From Marinobacter vulgaris (GTDB lineage: Bacteria > Pseudomonadota > Gammaproteobacteria > Pseudomonadales > Oleiphilaceae), in contig NZ_QFWX01000011.1 of NCBI RefSeq assembly GCF_003344045.1, forward strand, positions 224-42,616: DNA of 42,393 nt. The letters are read 5' to 3'. Position numbers and translations under genes: made by a program. Positions 1-9,731 of the stretch are shown here, piece after piece. Position 1 is the stretch's first letter, and each line of letters opens with the position of its first letter. The notes beneath the pieces are model-generated. The model was not told the origin of the DNA. It did not search any database and worked only from the letters and a program-made list of their open reading frames with translations.

Positions 1-50
1 CATGTGTCAACGGTTCTCTTTACTTTTTTACAGGAACCGGCAATTTCGAG

Positions 51-1256
51 TCAGAAATCGGACTTCACCGACCCTGCTGCCCGACTGGCTTTCTCCCTTG
101 CCTCGGCAATCGAGCCGCCCGTCGCTAGCGCAACACCCATTCTGCGGCGCCCCTTGAGTTCGGGCTTCCCAAACAGTCGTAAATAAGTATCCGGTTCAGC
201 CAATGCGTTTTCAAGCCCGGTGTAGGAGACCGTTTCCGAATTTCCCTCTGGAAGGATAACCGCCGACGCTGACGGTCCCTGCTGGCGTATTACCGGTATC
301 GGGAGACCCAGTATTGCACGGGCATGCAGTGCAAATTCAGAAAGGTCCTGAGAAACCAGCGTTACAAGACCGGTGTCATGGGGGCGCGGAGAGACTTCAG
401 AAAACCATACCTGATCATCTCTTATAAACAGCTCAACACCATAGACCCCATAACCCCCCAAATCGGAAACGACGGCTTCTGCAATCTCCCTTGAGCGTTC
501 AAGAGCTTTTTCGCTCATTGGTTGCGGCTGCCAGGATTCGCGATAATCCCCGTCTTCCTGGCGATGCCCGATTGGGTCGCAGAAGGTAATACCACCCCGG
601 TGTTTGACCGTAAGCAGGGTTATTTCATACTCGAAGTCGACAAACCCTTCGATGATCACCCGGCCCTTGCCCGCACGGCCACCTGTCTGGGCATATTCCC
701 AGGCGGATTCGATATCGGCGGGGGTCTTTACCGTGCTCTGCCCCTTGCCGGACGAACTCATGACAGGCTTGACCACCAGCGGAAGACCGATTGCTCCCAC
801 CGCGACCAGATAATCATCCTTGGATCCTGCAAAACGATAGGGCGACGTGGGAAGCCCCAGCTCTTCAGCCGCCAGGCGACGGATACCTTCCCGGTTCATG
901 GTAAGGTTCACAGCCCTGGCGGTCGGAATCACGCGATAGCCTTCATCTTCCAGCCTGACCAGTTCAGGGGTGGCGATAGCCTCGATTTCTGGCACGATGA
1001 GGTTGGGTCGTTCCCGCTCAATAATGTCGCGGAGTGCAGCCCCATCGAGCATATCCACGACGTGACTTCGATGGGCCACCTGCATGGCGGGCGCGTTGGC
1101 GTAGCGGTCTATGGCAACAACCTCTACCCCCAATCGCTGAAGCTCGATAACCACTTCTTTCCCGAGTTCGCCGGAACCGCAAAGAAGAACCCTATAGGCA
1201 TTATCCGTGAGTGGCGTTCCGATCCTGACGGCGTCAGGTGCACCCTTTTCCGACAT
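51..1256 (-). CDS. purT: Formate-dependent phosphoribosylglycinamide formyltransferase (GAR transformylase 2)
   Basis: PurT is an ATP-grasp enzyme that makes formyl-GAR from GAR, formate and ATP in cytoplasmic de novo purine synthesis, replacing the folate-dependent PurN step. The 401-residue protein has the usual family length. A nucleotide-fold N-terminus carries [10 protein letters not shown] near residues 26-35, followed by ATP-grasp elements ([14 protein letters not shown] around 160-175; [13 protein letters not shown] around 290-302). The ATG is preceded by AAGGA on the minus strand. It is the last gene of a minus-strand run, 66 bp downstream of the DUF1289 gene, and that gap contains a pair of 13-bp direct repeats. 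The small open frames on the opposite strand are shadows. The identification is firm. Confidence 0.97.
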   Translation of the reverse strand: MSEKGAPDAVRIGTPLTDNAYRVLLCGSGELGKEVVIELQRLGVEVVAIDRYANAPAMQVAHRSHVVDMLDGAALRDIIERERPNLIVPEIEAIATPELVRLEDEGYRVIPTARAVNLTMNREGIRRLAAEELGLPTSPYRFAGSKDDYLVAVGAIGLPLVVKPVMSSSGKGQSTVKTPADIESAWEYAQTGGRAGKGRVIIEGFVDFEYEITLLTVKHRGGITFCDPIGHRQEDGDYRESWQPQPMSEKALERSREIAEAVVSDLGGYGVYGVELFIRDDQVWFSEVSPRPHDTGLVTLVSQDLSEFALHARAILGLPIPVIRQQGPSASAVILPEGNSETVSYTGLENALAEPDTYLRLFGKPELKGRRRMGVALATGGSIAEAREKASRAAGSVKSDF

Positions 1257-1322
1257 GGGTTCTGGTCCTTTGGTTAAGTGTTGACCACTGGTTGGCCGTT
1301 ACGTGTTGACAGATACCTGACA

Positions 1323-1505
1323 TCACAGCATCAGCTTTTCTTCGCGCTGGGCAACTTTTTCCAGCACTGCTTGACGCTCGTCATCACTAAGCCGTGGCCA
1401 CTGCATTATTTCATCACCGGTGCGCTGGCATCCGATACAAACCTCGTTTTCATCCAGTGCACAAATGCTGATGCAGGGGGATGAAACCCGGTCTTTGCGG
1501 CTCAT
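1323..1505 (-). CDS. DUF1289 family protein
   Basis: A 60-residue protein with the Cys pattern [20 protein letters not shown], typical of DUF1289 proteins, which are small Cys-rich proteins of unknown function sometimes proposed to bind an Fe-S cluster. All four cysteines fall in the N-terminal third; the rest is a charged helical tail ([16 protein letters not shown]). Its ATG overlaps the stop of the upstream gamma carbonic anhydrase gene by ATGA, so the two are probably translationally coupled. DUF1289 genes often sit beside unrelated housekeeping genes, so the context says little about its job. Family assignment is confident; function is unknown. Confidence 0.88.
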   Translation of the reverse strand: MSRKDRVSSPCISICALDENEVCIGCQRTGDEIMQWPRLSDDERQAVLEKVAQREEKLML

Positions 1506-2035
1506 TGCACTGGCTCACAGGGTTTAAGAAGCTCCAGGTAGCTGGCAGCGTTCTTTACATAATGGGCAGCGCTCATCTCCAGCATTGTCCTCTGATTGTC
1601 ACTGAGCTCACGTTTTATCTTGCCCGGGGAGCCGATTACCATGGACCCGTCAGGCACCTCCATACCCTCCGGTATCAGGGCATTGGCGCCAATCAGGCAA
1701 TGCTTACCGATTTTGGCGCCATTCAGCACCACCGCATTGATGCCGATCAGCGAATAGTCGCCTATCTCACAGCCATGCAGCATCGCCTTGTGACCGACCG
1801 TAACCCCTTTACCAAGTGTCAGGGGAAGCCCGGGATCAGTGTGCAGAACAGAACCGTCCTGAACATTACTCTCCGGTCCCACGGTAATCAGTTCGTTATC
1901 ACCACGAATAACCACATTAAACCAGACACTGGCCTTGTCCATCAGCTTGACGCTGCCAACGACCGTTGCATTGTCAGCGACGAACTGGCCACTTCCTTCC
2001 AATTCAGGTTTTCGGTCACCCAGCTCATAAAACAT
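1502..2035 (-). CDS. Gamma carbonic anhydrase-like hexapeptide-repeat protein
   Basis: A 177-residue left-handed beta-helix protein of the gamma-carbonic anhydrase/YrdA/PaaY family. Repeating hexapeptide turns run through most of the chain (for example [20 protein letters not shown] and [20 protein letters not shown]). The three metal-ligand histidines expected in the family are visible at about residues 65, 82 and 87 ([11 protein letters not shown]). Members are trimeric metal-binding proteins; carbonic anhydrase activity is not proven for most YrdA-type proteins. I chose the ATG at 2035 because AAGGAGG lies 6 bases upstream; an in-frame ATG 14 codons earlier has no comparable site. The upstream Nudix stop is one base away, and the downstream DUF1289 gene overlaps by 4 bp, so this is an operon. 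Confidence 0.9.
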   Translation of the reverse strand: MFYELGDRKPELEGSGQFVADNATVVGSVKLMDKASVWFNVVIRGDNELITVGPESNVQDGSVLHTDPGLPLTLGKGVTVGHKAMLHGCEIGDYSLIGINAVVLNGAKIGKHCLIGANALIPEGMEVPDGSMVIGSPGKIKRELSDNQRTMLEMSAAHYVKNAASYLELLKPCEPVQ

Positions 2036-2036
2036 G

Positions 2037-2624
2037 TCAGCCTCCTTGAGGGGGTTCGAGAAGATCAATACCGGCATCGTAGACGGCGTTCAGAAAATCA
2101 ACCAATACGACAGCGGACAATCCCCAGATCTGATACCGGCCCCAGCGATAACAGGGCACGTAAAACGTATTGTTGAGAAAATTCAACGGGTCGGTGCGAT
2201 GGCGTTTGTCTTCCAGGAAGAACTCAACGGGCACCCTGAATATGCTCTCGATTTCAGCAGGGTTTGCAGTCAGGGGGTGATCGCCGGGTATGACACCAAC
2301 GTAAGGAGTAACGAGGATCTGGTGCAGCGACATCACCTGACTTAGCGGCGCAATCAACTGAACCTGTTCCGGCGGTAATCCGATTTCCTCATGGGTTTCT
2401 CGCAAGGCGGTGGCGGCAATGGACGCATCTTCAGGGTCACGCCGGCCCCCGGGGAAAGACACCTGGCCCCGATGAGTACTAAGGTTTGCAGACCTGAGGG
2501 TAAAAACGATTTCAGGATTGCCATGGTCATCGGTCACCGGAACCAACACGCCGGCTTCGGGATAATCAAGCGTCAATAAACGGGGCACATAACCTGACAG
2601 GCGTTCGGTAAGAAGATCACGCAA
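2037..2624 (-). CDS. CoA pyrophosphatase-type Nudix hydrolase
   Basis: A Nudix hydrolase of the CoA pyrophosphatase subfamily (NudL/YeaB-like), expected to cleave CoA or acyl-CoA to phosphopantetheine and 3',5'-ADP. The subfamily signature is visible: [21 protein letters not shown] directly precedes the Nudix helix ending in [13 protein letters not shown]. The start is uncertain. TTG at 2624 has GGAG 7 bases upstream and gives [15 protein letters not shown], which resembles the usual N-terminus of homologues. GTG at 2675 has AGAGG upstream and adds 17 residues of poor quality. I prefer TTG. First gene of the minus-strand run to purT, divergent from a second, unrelated Nudix gene. Confidence 0.88.
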   Translation of the reverse strand: MRDLLTERLSGYVPRLLTLDYPEAGVLVPVTDDHGNPEIVFTLRSANLSTHRGQVSFPGGRRDPEDASIAATALRETHEEIGLPPEQVQLIAPLSQVMSLHQILVTPYVGVIPGDHPLTANPAEIESIFRVPVEFFLEDKRHRTDPLNFLNNTFYVPCYRWGRYQIWGLSAVVLVDFLNAVYDAGIDLLEPPQGG

Positions 2625-2724
2625 AACATGGCTCCGTTTTTTGCATCTGACTATTGAATGAGACGCTGGCAGCACCGATAGTTACCTCTGCCAACACACA
2701 CTTGCCCAGTATACGGTGAAACGA

Positions 2725-3276
2725 ATGAAATACTGCAGTACCTGCGGCCATCCTGTCGAACAGCGCGTTCCGGAAGGAGACAATCGTCACCGTTATGTAT
2801 GCACAAGCTGCGAGACCATACATTATCAGAATCCCCGTATTGTGGCGGGTACAGTCCCGATCTGGCAGGGACAGGTTCTGTTGTGCCGAAGAGCAATCGA
2901 ACCACGCTATGGTTACTGGACCCTGCCCGCGGGATTTATGGAAAACTCGGAGACCACCCTTGAAGCCGCTACCCGTGAAACCCGGGAAGAAGCTCTCGCC
3001 GAAGTCACCGTGGACAATCTCTACACCATTATCCACGTTCCCCATATTGACCAGGTTCACATGTTCTACCGGGCTACCCTGACCAGCGAGAGCTTTGGTG
3101 CAGGCGAAGAATCGCTGGAAACCAGATTGTTTGCCCTGGAGGACATTCCCTGGGATGAGCTGTCGTTTCCAACCGTTCGTCGCACCCTGGAGCTTTATCT
3201 CGAGGACGTGCAGAACGAGCACTTCCCCGTACACGTGGACGACATACGCTACCGCATGAAGCCCTCGGGGCAGTAG
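2725..3276 (+). CDS. Zinc-ribbon Nudix hydrolase
   Basis: A 183-residue Nudix protein with an N-terminal zinc ribbon: CSTC and CTSC pairs in the first 30 residues. The Nudix box is GFMENSETTLEAATRETREE, followed by a C-terminal extension ending RYRMKPSG. The fusion of a four-Cys ribbon to a compact Nudix domain recalls NudC (NADH pyrophosphatase) but the protein is shorter than NudC, and NudC's SQPWPFPxS segment is not apparent, so the substrate is unknown. An in-frame GTG at 2716 is possible; the ATG at 2725 is preferred for its spacing to GGTG and because the ribbon starts at once. It ends 3 bp from the convergent YqfO-like gene. Confidence 0.88.
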   Translation: MKYCSTCGHPVEQRVPEGDNRHRYVCTSCETIHYQNPRIVAGTVPIWQGQVLLCRRAIEPRYGYWTLPAGFMENSETTLEAATRETREEALAEVTVDNLYTIIHVPHIDQVHMFYRATLTSESFGAGEESLETRLFALEDIPWDELSFPTVRRTLELYLEDVQNEHFPVHVDDIRYRMKPSGQ

Positions 3277-3279
3277 ATT

Positions 3280-3591
3280 CTATAAATCCTCCATGCGGAA
3301 CACTTCGTAAGCCGGCTCTTCGTAGGGATGGGAGGTTTTCAGCGCCTGAACCGCCGCCCGAATCACCTCATCCCTGCAAACCAGCTCTACCCGAAACTCC
3401 TCGACCTGCTCTACTTCACCCGTTTTACCAAGGTAAGGACTGCTTCCATCAAGCGGGCGAAACTGACCTTGCCCCTTACATTGCCACGCACAGCAATCGT
3501 AGTCTCCAACGCGGCCGGCGCCTGATTCGAACAGGGCGGTTTTGGTGATCTCGAGATGACTTTCCGGGACGAAATAACACATTTTGTACAT
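3280..3591 (-). CDS. Small YqfO/NIF3-like protein
   Basis: A 103-residue protein beginning MYKMCYFVPESHLEITKTAL and ending HPYEEPAYEVFRM. This is the pattern of the stand-alone version of the domain inserted in YqfO/NIF3 proteins (a PII-like ferredoxin fold). Motifs GAGRVGDYDCCAWQ and TSHPYEEPAYEV are characteristic. The molecular role is unknown; full NIF3 proteins bind metal pairs, but this small form lacks that part. GGGAG lies upstream of the ATG. A TATAAT hexamer on the minus strand at 3660-3665 is a good candidate -10, and a DnaA-box palindrome lies just upstream of that promoter. Monocistronic, convergent with the zinc-ribbon Nudix gene. Confidence 0.85.
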   Translation of the reverse strand: MYKMCYFVPESHLEITKTALFESGAGRVGDYDCCAWQCKGQGQFRPLDGSSPYLGKTGEVEQVEEFRVELVCRDEVIRAAVQALKTSHPYEEPAYEVFRMEDL

Positions 3592-3659
3592 AGCAGTCAG
3601 CTCCCTTTCAAGACGCTCATCAGGATTGATAATCCCATTCCACTTTGGCCGATGCGCAT

Positions 3660-3665
3660 ATTATA
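3660..3665 (-). promoter_or_regulatory. Candidate -10 element of the YqfO-like gene
   Basis: Read on the minus strand this is TATAAT, about 70 bases upstream of the ATG at 3591. No good -35 is visible at 17 bases, where the sequence is TATCTA, so the promoter may depend on an activator or on the palindrome immediately upstream. Confidence 0.45.
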
Positions 3666-3689
3666 TGTACAGATTAAGCAGTTAGATAG

Positions 3690-3712
3690 TTACCCACAGA
3701 ATCTGTGGATAA
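3690..3712. promoter_or_regulatory. Palindrome made of two DnaA-box-like sites
   Basis: An 11-bp inverted repeat around a central base, with one mismatch. The right half on the minus strand contains TTATCCACA, the consensus DnaA box (3704-3712). The left half is TTACCCACA (3690-3698), one base off. The site is centred about 35 bp upstream of the candidate -10 of the YqfO-like gene. It could be a DnaA-responsive operator or the site of another dimeric regulator. There is no dnaA, dnaN or gidA nearby and no cluster of boxes, so it is not oriC. Confidence 0.5.
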
Positions 3713-3985
3713 CTCTGGGGAAAGATTTTGGGAACAAGCCCTCACCCCCTGTAATTACTGCACTTCCGTTAAATTGGCGACAAATTCACCTACTTAATTA
3801 AATCTATATTTATCAGTAAGTTAAACGTCTCGAACAAAAAATGAGCCTGAAACCAATGCTTTGTTCAAGGAACGCACAGCAAGGCTCGCAAAATGTGCAT
3901 AAACCATTTTAGTCAAGGGGATTTTCGCACTTATAAACAAAAATTTCCCTTGAAAACCGGTAAACTTTCAAGCGCCGGAAATGGA

Positions 3986-4035
3986 AAAGCCGGCTCCGGA
4001 TAAAAACACCTCTTCGGTGTATCCGGGCCGGCTTT
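3986..4035 (-). terminator. purL terminator
   Basis: Long hairpin: AAAGCCGGC pairs with GCCGGCTTT, followed inward by CCGGAT with ATCCGG and ACACC with GGTGT around a short loop. On the minus strand it is followed by TTTTCC and lies 19 bp after the purL stop, so it most likely ends purL transcription. The stem is symmetrical enough to act in both directions. Confidence 0.8.
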
Positions 4036-4053
4036 GTCTATCCCGGTAACGGC

Positions 4054-7000
4054 TTAAACGAACCAACGTCTCGAATTACGGAACATGCGCATCCATGGAG
4101 CATCCTCTCCCCACTCTCTCGGGTGCCAGGAGTGCTGAGAGGTGCGGAAAACTCTCTCAGGGTGCGGCATCATGATGGTAACCCGACCATCCCTTGTGGT
4201 AACACCGGTGATACCTGCCTCGGACCCATTGGGGTTGTAGGGGTAGCGCGTGGTGACCTCTCCGCGGTTATCAACGTAACGCAGCGCAACAAGCTCACTG
4301 TCGCTCAGTTGGTCAGCCGAAACGCCGGAGGCAAACTCAACCCTGCCCTCACCGTGGGCAACCGCTATTGGCATTCTGGACCCCGCCATGCCCTCCATGA
4401 ACGCGGACGGAGACGGCATTACCTCGGCCATCACCAGCCTGGCTTCAAACTGTTCCGATTGGTTGCGAACAAACCTTGGCCAGCCCTCACTGCCGGGAAT
4501 CAACTCGTGCAGGTTGGACAGCATCTGACAGCCATTACAGACGCCCAGGGCCAGCGTATCCTGGCGATTGAAGAAAGCAGCAAACTGGTCACGGACGCGG
4601 TCACTGAACAGTATGGACTTGGCCCACCCTTCCCCGGCACCCAGCACATCACCATAGGAGAAGCCGCCACAGGCCACCAGGCTACTGAAGCCCTCCAGCG
4701 AGACCCTGCCCGACAGGAGGTCGCTCATATGCACATCGACAGACTCGAATCCTGCACGGTCAAAGGCCGCTGCCATTTCGACCTGGCCATTCACACCCTG
4801 CTCCCGCAATACCGCAATCTTTGGTCGTGCTCCCGAGTTGATGTAGGGAGCAGAGATATTCTCACCGACGTCAAAAGTCAGTTTGGCATGGAGGCCGGGA
4901 TCATCGGCGTCCAGGAGGTTATCAAATTCCTCCTGCGCACAGTCAGCGTTATCACGCAGCGACTGAACACGGTAACTGGTTTCAGCCCACAGCCGCTGCA
5001 ACTCAGCGCGCGACCGGTTCACAACCTCATTACCCTCGAAGGTGTAGCGAATACAGTCGTCATGGTTGAGGGTGCCGACGACGGACGTATGATCGCCAAG
5101 ACCAGCGGCGGAGAATTGTTGCAGCACAAAACCGATGTCCTCGCGCCGAACCTGAATAACCGCCCCAAGCTCCTCGTTGAAAAGCTCGCGCGGAAACTGG
5201 GACGAATCCTCGGCCAGTCCATCCAGTTTGATATCAATGCCGCAGCGCGCCGCGAAACTCATCTCCGCCAGGGTCACGAACAGACCGCCATCGGAGCGAT
5301 CATGATATGCCAGCAACTTGCCGTCTTCGTTCAAGCCCTGGATAACCGCGAAAAAGGCCTTGATATCTTCCGGGTCATCCAGATCCGGTGCCACTGCCCC
5401 CATCTGCCGGTATACCTGCGCCAGGGCAGAGCCGCCCAGGCGATTCTGGCCGGCTGCAAGATCAATCAGAATCAGATCAGTCTCCCCGGCATCGATAGCC
5501 AGTTGCGGCGTCAAAGTCCTGTCGACATCGGTGACCGGCGCGAAACCGCTGATAATCAGCGACAGGGGCGAGGTCACACTCTTCTGCTCAGGACTGTCAC
5601 CATCCTCTTCCCAAACGGTCTTCATGGACATCGAGTCCTTGCCCACCGGAATGGTGATACCCAATGCCGGGCAAAGCTCCATACCGACAGCCCGAACCGT
5701 CTCGTAAAGGTTTTCATCCTCGCCAGGATGGCCTGCCGCCGCCATCCAGTTGGCCGACAAGCGGATATCGGACAATTTGGCAATGGGCGCCGCGGCCAGG
5801 TTGGTAATCACCTCACCAACAGCCATGCGCCCCGATGCCGGTGCATCAATGACCGCAACCGGCGTGCGTTCACCCATGGCCATGGCTTCGCCGGATTTCA
5901 CATCAAACGATGATGAAGTAACCGCCACATCACTGACCGGCACCTGCCAGGGGCCGGCCATCTGATCCCGCGCCACCAGCCCTGTGATTGTGCGATCACC
6001 AATAGTAATCAGGAAACTCTTCGAGCCCACGGATGGCAGGCGCAGAACACGACCGATTGCCTCCTGGAGATCGATTTTGGTGGAATCGAAAATAGGCTTG
6101 GTGAATGAAGAGCGGGATACGCTCCGATGCATCCTGGGGGGCTTGCCGAAAAGCACGTCCATTGGAAGGTCAACCGGGCGGTCATCGAAGTAGGAGTCAC
6201 CAAGCTCGAGATGATGCGCCTCGGTAGCTTCACCGATCACGGCATAAGGGCAACGCTCACGACGGCACAGGGCATCAAACTGCTCCAGGTTCTCCGGCGC
6301 AACCGCCATCACATAGCGCTCCTGGGATTCATTGCACCAGATTTCCAGGGGCGACATGCCGGGCTCGTCGCTGGGGATATCCCGCAGCTCGAAGCGACCA
6401 CCACGCCCACCGTCCTTCACCAGCTCCGGCATGGCATTGGACAGCCCGCCCGCGCCCACATCGTGGATAAAGCAGATGGGGTTGTCGTCCCCCATTTGCC
6501 AGCAGCGGTCAATCACTTCCTGGCAGCGGCGTTCCATTTCAGGGTTGTCTCGCTGAACTGAGGCAAAATCCAGGTTTTCATTACTGGAGCCGGAGTCCAT
6601 GGAAGATGCCGCGCCCCCACCAAGACCGATCAGCATGGACGGTCCTCCCAGGACAATCAGCCTGGCACCCACCGGGATATTACCCTTCTCTACATGATCG
6701 GCGCGGATATTACCCAGACCACCTGCGATCATGATGGGCTTGTGATAACCCCGGACTTCCTTTCCGGCTGCTCCCGACACTGATTCCTCGAACGTCCGGA
6801 AATATCCGGTCAGGTTCGGCCGCCCGAATTCGTTATTGAAGGCTGCTCCGCCAATGGGGCCTTCAATCATGATATCCAGAGGCGACGCAATTCTCTCAGG
6901 CTTACCGTAATCTGACTCCCAGGGCTGCGGATCACCCGGCAGGTTAAGGTTGGAAACCGTAAACCCGCTCAGGCCGGCCTTGGGTTTGGAACCACGGCCG

Positions 7001-7965
7001 GTTGCTCCCTCGTCGCGGATCTCCCCGCCGGAACCGGTTGCTGCACCGGCAGCGGGTGCAATGGCTGTAGGGTGGTTATGAGTTTCCACCTTCATCAGAA
7101 TGTGGATGTCTTCTTGGTGGTAGCCATACACACCGGATTGCGGATCCGGGAAGAAACGGCCACCACGGCTGCCGGCGATGACCGACGCGTTGTCCTTATA
7201 GGCAGACAACACACCTTCGCTGTTCATTTCGAAGGTATTCCTAATCATGTCGAACAGCGATTTTTCCTGTCCCTCGCCATCAATATCCCAGGAGGCGTTG
7301 AAAATCTTGTGCCGGCAGTGCTCCGAGTTGGCCTGGGCAAACATCATCAGCTCAACGTCGGTTGGGTCCCGCTCAAGATCCGAGAAAGACGTCACCAGGT
7401 AATCAATCTCGTCTTCCGCCAGCGCCAGACCAAGTGAACGGTTGGCGTCCACCAGAGCCTGCCGCCCCCCCGAGAGCACCGGAATGCGATTAAGAGTACG
7501 AGGCTCATCGGTGTGGAACAGCAATTCCGCCCCGCCCATCTCGTGGAACACTTTCTGGGTCATGCGATCGTGGAGTAGTGCCGCAATTTTCTCTCTTTGC
7601 GCCAGCCCGAGCTTCCGACTTGCCTTGACGTAGTAGGCCGTGCCGCGCTCAATCCGCCTGATCTGCCTTAACCCGCAGTTGCGTGCTATGTCCGTGGCCT
7701 TGCTCGACCAGGGCGAGAGGGTACCGGGGCGCGGGACAACCAGAAACAGCACGCCATCCGGGTCCTCAGCCGGAACGCTGGGCCCGTATGTCAGCAGCCG
7801 ATCGAGTACCGCCTGATCGGATTCGGACAGCGGAGACTCAAGATCCGTGAAGTGCATGAACTCCGCATACACATGCTCCACTTCGGGAGCAATCTCCTGA
7901 ATGCGGGTATGTAGCTTGCGGGAACGGAAAGGCGAAAGCGCAGGAGCGCCGCGAAGTTCAAGCAT
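4054..7965 (-). CDS. purL: Phosphoribosylformylglycinamidine synthase
   Basis: Large single-chain FGAM synthase of 1303 residues (E. coli PurL 1295). It converts FGAR, glutamine and ATP to FGAM in purine synthesis. Visible parts: N-terminal PurS-like domain, linker, two AIR-synthase-like halves ([19 protein letters not shown], and a second half with [12 protein letters not shown]), and a C-terminal class I glutamine amidotransferase with nucleophile C1143 in [13 protein letters not shown] and the His-Glu pair in [10 protein letters not shown] placed the start at 7965 ([13 protein letters not shown]), matching the family N-terminus; an upstream in-frame start at 8064 would add 33 residues of non-family sequence. 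Monocistronic, divergent from mltF, with a strong terminator behind it. Confidence 0.97.
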   Translation of the reverse strand: MLELRGAPALSPFRSRKLHTRIQEIAPEVEHVYAEFMHFTDLESPLSESDQAVLDRLLTYGPSVPAEDPDGVLFLVVPRPGTLSPWSSKATDIARNCGLRQIRRIERGTAYYVKASRKLGLAQREKIAALLHDRMTQKVFHEMGGAELLFHTDEPRTLNRIPVLSGGRQALVDANRSLGLALAEDEIDYLVTSFSDLERDPTDVELMMFAQANSEHCRHKIFNASWDIDGEGQEKSLFDMIRNTFEMNSEGVLSAYKDNASVIAGSRGGRFFPDPQSGVYGYHQEDIHILMKVETHNHPTAIAPAAGAATGSGGEIRDEGATGRGSKPKAGLSGFTVSNLNLPGDPQPWESDYGKPERIASPLDIMIEGPIGGAAFNNEFGRPNLTGYFRTFEESVSGAAGKEVRGYHKPIMIAGGLGNIRADHVEKGNIPVGARLIVLGGPSMLIGLGGGAASSMDSGSSNENLDFASVQRDNPEMERRCQEVIDRCWQMGDDNPICFIHDVGAGGLSNAMPELVKDGGRGGRFELRDIPSDEPGMSPLEIWCNESQERYVMAVAPENLEQFDALCRRERCPYAVIGEATEAHHLELGDSYFDDRPVDLPMDVLFGKPPRMHRSVSRSSFTKPIFDSTKIDLQEAIGRVLRLPSVGSKSFLITIGDRTITGLVARDQMAGPWQVPVSDVAVTSSSFDVKSGEAMAMGERTPVAVIDAPASGRMAVGEVITNLAAAPIAKLSDIRLSANWMAAAGHPGEDENLYETVRAVGMELCPALGITIPVGKDSMSMKTVWEEDGDSPEQKSVTSPLSLIISGFAPVTDVDRTLTPQLAIDAGETDLILIDLAAGQNRLGGSALAQVYRQMGAVAPDLDDPEDIKAFFAVIQGLNEDGKLLAYHDRSDGGLFVTLAEMSFAARCGIDIKLDGLAEDSSQFPRELFNEELGAVIQVRREDIGFVLQQFSAAGLGDHTSVVGTLNHDDCIRYTFEGNEVVNRSRAELQRLWAETSYRVQSLRDNADCAQEEFDNLLDADDPGLHAKLTFDVGENISAPYINSGARPKIAVLREQGVNGQVEMAAAFDRAGFESVDVHMSDLLSGRVSLEGFSSLVACGGFSYGDVLGAGEGWAKSILFSDRVRDQFAAFFNRQDTLALGVCNGCQMLSNLHELIPGSEGWPRFVRNQSEQFEARLVMAEVMPSPSAFMEGMAGSRMPIAVAHGEGRVEFASGVSADQLSDSELVALRYVDNRGEVTTRYPYNPNGSEAGITGVTTRDGRVTIMMPHPERVFRTSQHSWHPREWGEDAPWMRMFRNSRRWFV

Positions 7966-8213
7966 GATCGAAACCTGTACGCGCGAAACTGGGAGCCGGG
8001 GCATGCCGCCTGGTCGCCGGAGCGTCCGGTGACAGGCTGATGCTGGCCATTCGAAAGGCCGCAATGATACTCGAAACGGGGTTCGGGATACAGCGTCAAA
8101 ACGTCACGGCCAGGCCCCTGGATTTAACATTTTTTTGCATATTAAATGATCACTTTGATTGACCGTCCACCGCCGACCGGGGATTATTAAGAGCGGGACA
8201 GGGAGCTCAGAAT

Positions 8214-9731
8214 TTGCAAACAGTCGATTACCAACCGTTGCTTCGGAGCCTGACAAGGCTCACTTGCATGCTTGCCATTGCGCTTGTCACTGTGGGGTGC
8301 TCGAGGCCCAGCACCCTCCAGGAGATCCGCTCAGAGGGTGTGTTGCACGTCATTACGCGCAACGCGCCTTCTGTTTATTACGAAGGCCGCAATGGCCCCA
8401 CCGGTTACGACTACGAACTGGTCCGGCTGTTTGCGGACGACTTGGGCGTCGAACTTAAGGTGCGTGTGGCGGACGACAATACCGGCGTGCTTTCTGTTAT
8501 TGACCAGGACTATGCCCATATCGGGCTGGCCGGCTTGGCTGACCGCCCGGATTTCGCCGACCGATACCACAAGGTCGCCAACGGACTTAAGGCGGATTCT
8601 GTTGTGGTATACAACCGCGATACAAACCGCCCCGATTCGGTCAAAGACCTTGAAGGCCAGACCCTCCACCTTGTTGCAGACAGCAACCACGAACATCAGC
8701 TGAAGCAACTGCAATCGCAGAATGAGAGCCTGCAATGGAAAGTCCATTCAGGACTTGACGCAGCGGGCATACTGGCGCGGGTGGAGTCCGGAGAATACCC
8801 GCTGGCCATCGTCTCCTCCAACGAGCTCGATCTCAACCATGTATTCTTCCCGATGGTCAAAAGCGCGTTCAGTCTGGACGACACGGCAGATCTTGTATGG
8901 CTGTTTCCCGCAGAGCAGGATCAGACACTGGCAAAGGCGGCAGAGAGTTTCATCAGCGAGCTGAGGGAAAGTGGCGCACTGGCCCAGATTTCCGAGCGAT
9001 TTTACGGCCACCTGGACCGCCTGAACTACGTGGGTGCCAGAACTTTCACACACCACGTGGAAAACCGCCTGCCAAAGTACGAGAGTCTTTTCAGAGACTA
9101 TGCTTCCTCCTACGACCTCGACTGGCGATTACTCGCCGCCATTGGCTACCAGGAATCCCACTGGCGGCCGAACGCAGTGTCGCCTACCGGGGTGCGGGGG
9201 CTCATGATGTTGACTCGCGCAACGGCCAATCACATTGGTATCAAGAATCGGCTTGACGTTGAACAGAGCATCCAGGGCGGGGCCAAATACCTCACCATGG
9301 TTCACCGCAAGGTCCCGGAGCGCATCCCTGAACCTGACCGCACCTGGTTTGCGCTGGCCTCCTACAATGTTGGCTGGGGCCACGTGGAAGATGCCCGCAG
9401 GCTGACCCAGGGCGCCGGCAAGGATCCGGACCGGTGGATGGACGTCAAGGAATTCCTGCCTTTGCTGGCGCAGAAGGAGTGGTATTCGAAAACGCGTTTT
9501 GGCTATGCCCGTGGCCATGAACCGGTCATCTATGTGCAGAATATCCGCCGATATTACGACGTGCTGGCGTGGATGACAGAGCCGAAAGAAATTGCTGAAA
9601 CCCCTGACAAGCCATGGTTCAAGGATCTTGAAGGCATGGAAAAGATCATTCGTCCCAGCGACGCCGCATCGCAACATGAAACCCGGGCAAGCCTGCCGAG
9701 TGAACTGGGGCTGGTCCCCCCCACGCTATAG
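8214..9731 (+). CDS. mltF: Membrane-bound lytic transglycosylase F
   Basis: MltF is an outer-membrane murein lytic transglycosylase that cleaves glycan strands to 1,6-anhydro-MurNAc ends. The N-terminal half (about 40-265) is a solute-binding-protein-like module (LHVITRNAPSVYYEGRNGPT) that regulates activity in homologues. The C-terminal half is an SLT domain with catalytic Glu314 in GYQESHWRPNAVSPTGVRG and the ASYNVGWGHV motif. The start is a TTG with GGGAG 8 bases upstream; it gives a signal peptide ending ALVTVGC, a plausible though imperfect lipobox at Cys29. The next ATG would shorten the signal's basic region. The last six bases, CTATAG, are shared with recX on the other strand. Confidence 0.94.
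   Translation: MQTVDYQPLLRSLTRLTCMLAIALVTVGCSRPSTLQEIRSEGVLHVITRNAPSVYYEGRNGPTGYDYELVRLFADDLGVELKVRVADDNTGVLSVIDQDYAHIGLAGLADRPDFADRYHKVANGLKADSVVVYNRDTNRPDSVKDLEGQTLHLVADSNHEHQLKQLQSQNESLQWKVHSGLDAAGILARVESGEYPLAIVSSNELDLNHVFFPMVKSAFSLDDTADLVWLFPAEQDQTLAKAAESFISELRESGALAQISERFYGHLDRLNYVGARTFTHHVENRLPKYESLFRDYASSYDLDWRLLAAIGYQESHWRPNAVSPTGVRGLMMLTRATANHIGIKNRLDVEQSIQGGAKYLTMVHRKVPERIPEPDRTWFALASYNVGWGHVEDARRLTQGAGKDPDRWMDVKEFLPLLAQKEWYSKTRFGYARGHEPVIYVQNIRRYYDVLAWMTEPKEIAETPDKPWFKDLEGMEKIIRPSDAASQHETRASLPSELGLVPPTL

Larger units (their letters stand above)
3592..3985. other. AT-rich non-coding stretch between YqfO-like gene and purL
   Basis: About 400 bp without a convincing gene. It holds the YqfO-like promoter and DnaA-box palindrome at its left end, then A/T-rich sequence (3775-3815), and an imperfect inverted repeat at 3914-3954 (TCAAGGG against CCCTTGA, loop about 27 bases). 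Short open frames here lack ribosome-binding sites. A small RNA cannot be excluded: it would run rightward toward the strong hairpin at 3986-4035. Confidence 0.4.

Noticed and set aside
11..39. CGGTTC/GAACCG inverted repeat after purT as terminator
   Set aside because: Six-base stem with a 17-base loop and the T-run lies inside the loop in the wrong orientation for purT.
522..1277. Long plus-strand open frame (251 codons) opposite purT
   Set aside because: It is antisense to a full-length, motif-complete purT and shows no domain or ribosome-binding site.
3690..3712. Possible replication origin because of the DnaA box
   Set aside because: Only one palindromic pair, no further boxes, no DNA-unwinding repeats and no origin-linked genes nearby.
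4123..5913. 596-codon plus-strand open frame opposite purL
   Set aside because: Antisense shadow of a GC-rich gene; composition is Arg/His/Gln-rich without motifs, and purL is intact across it.
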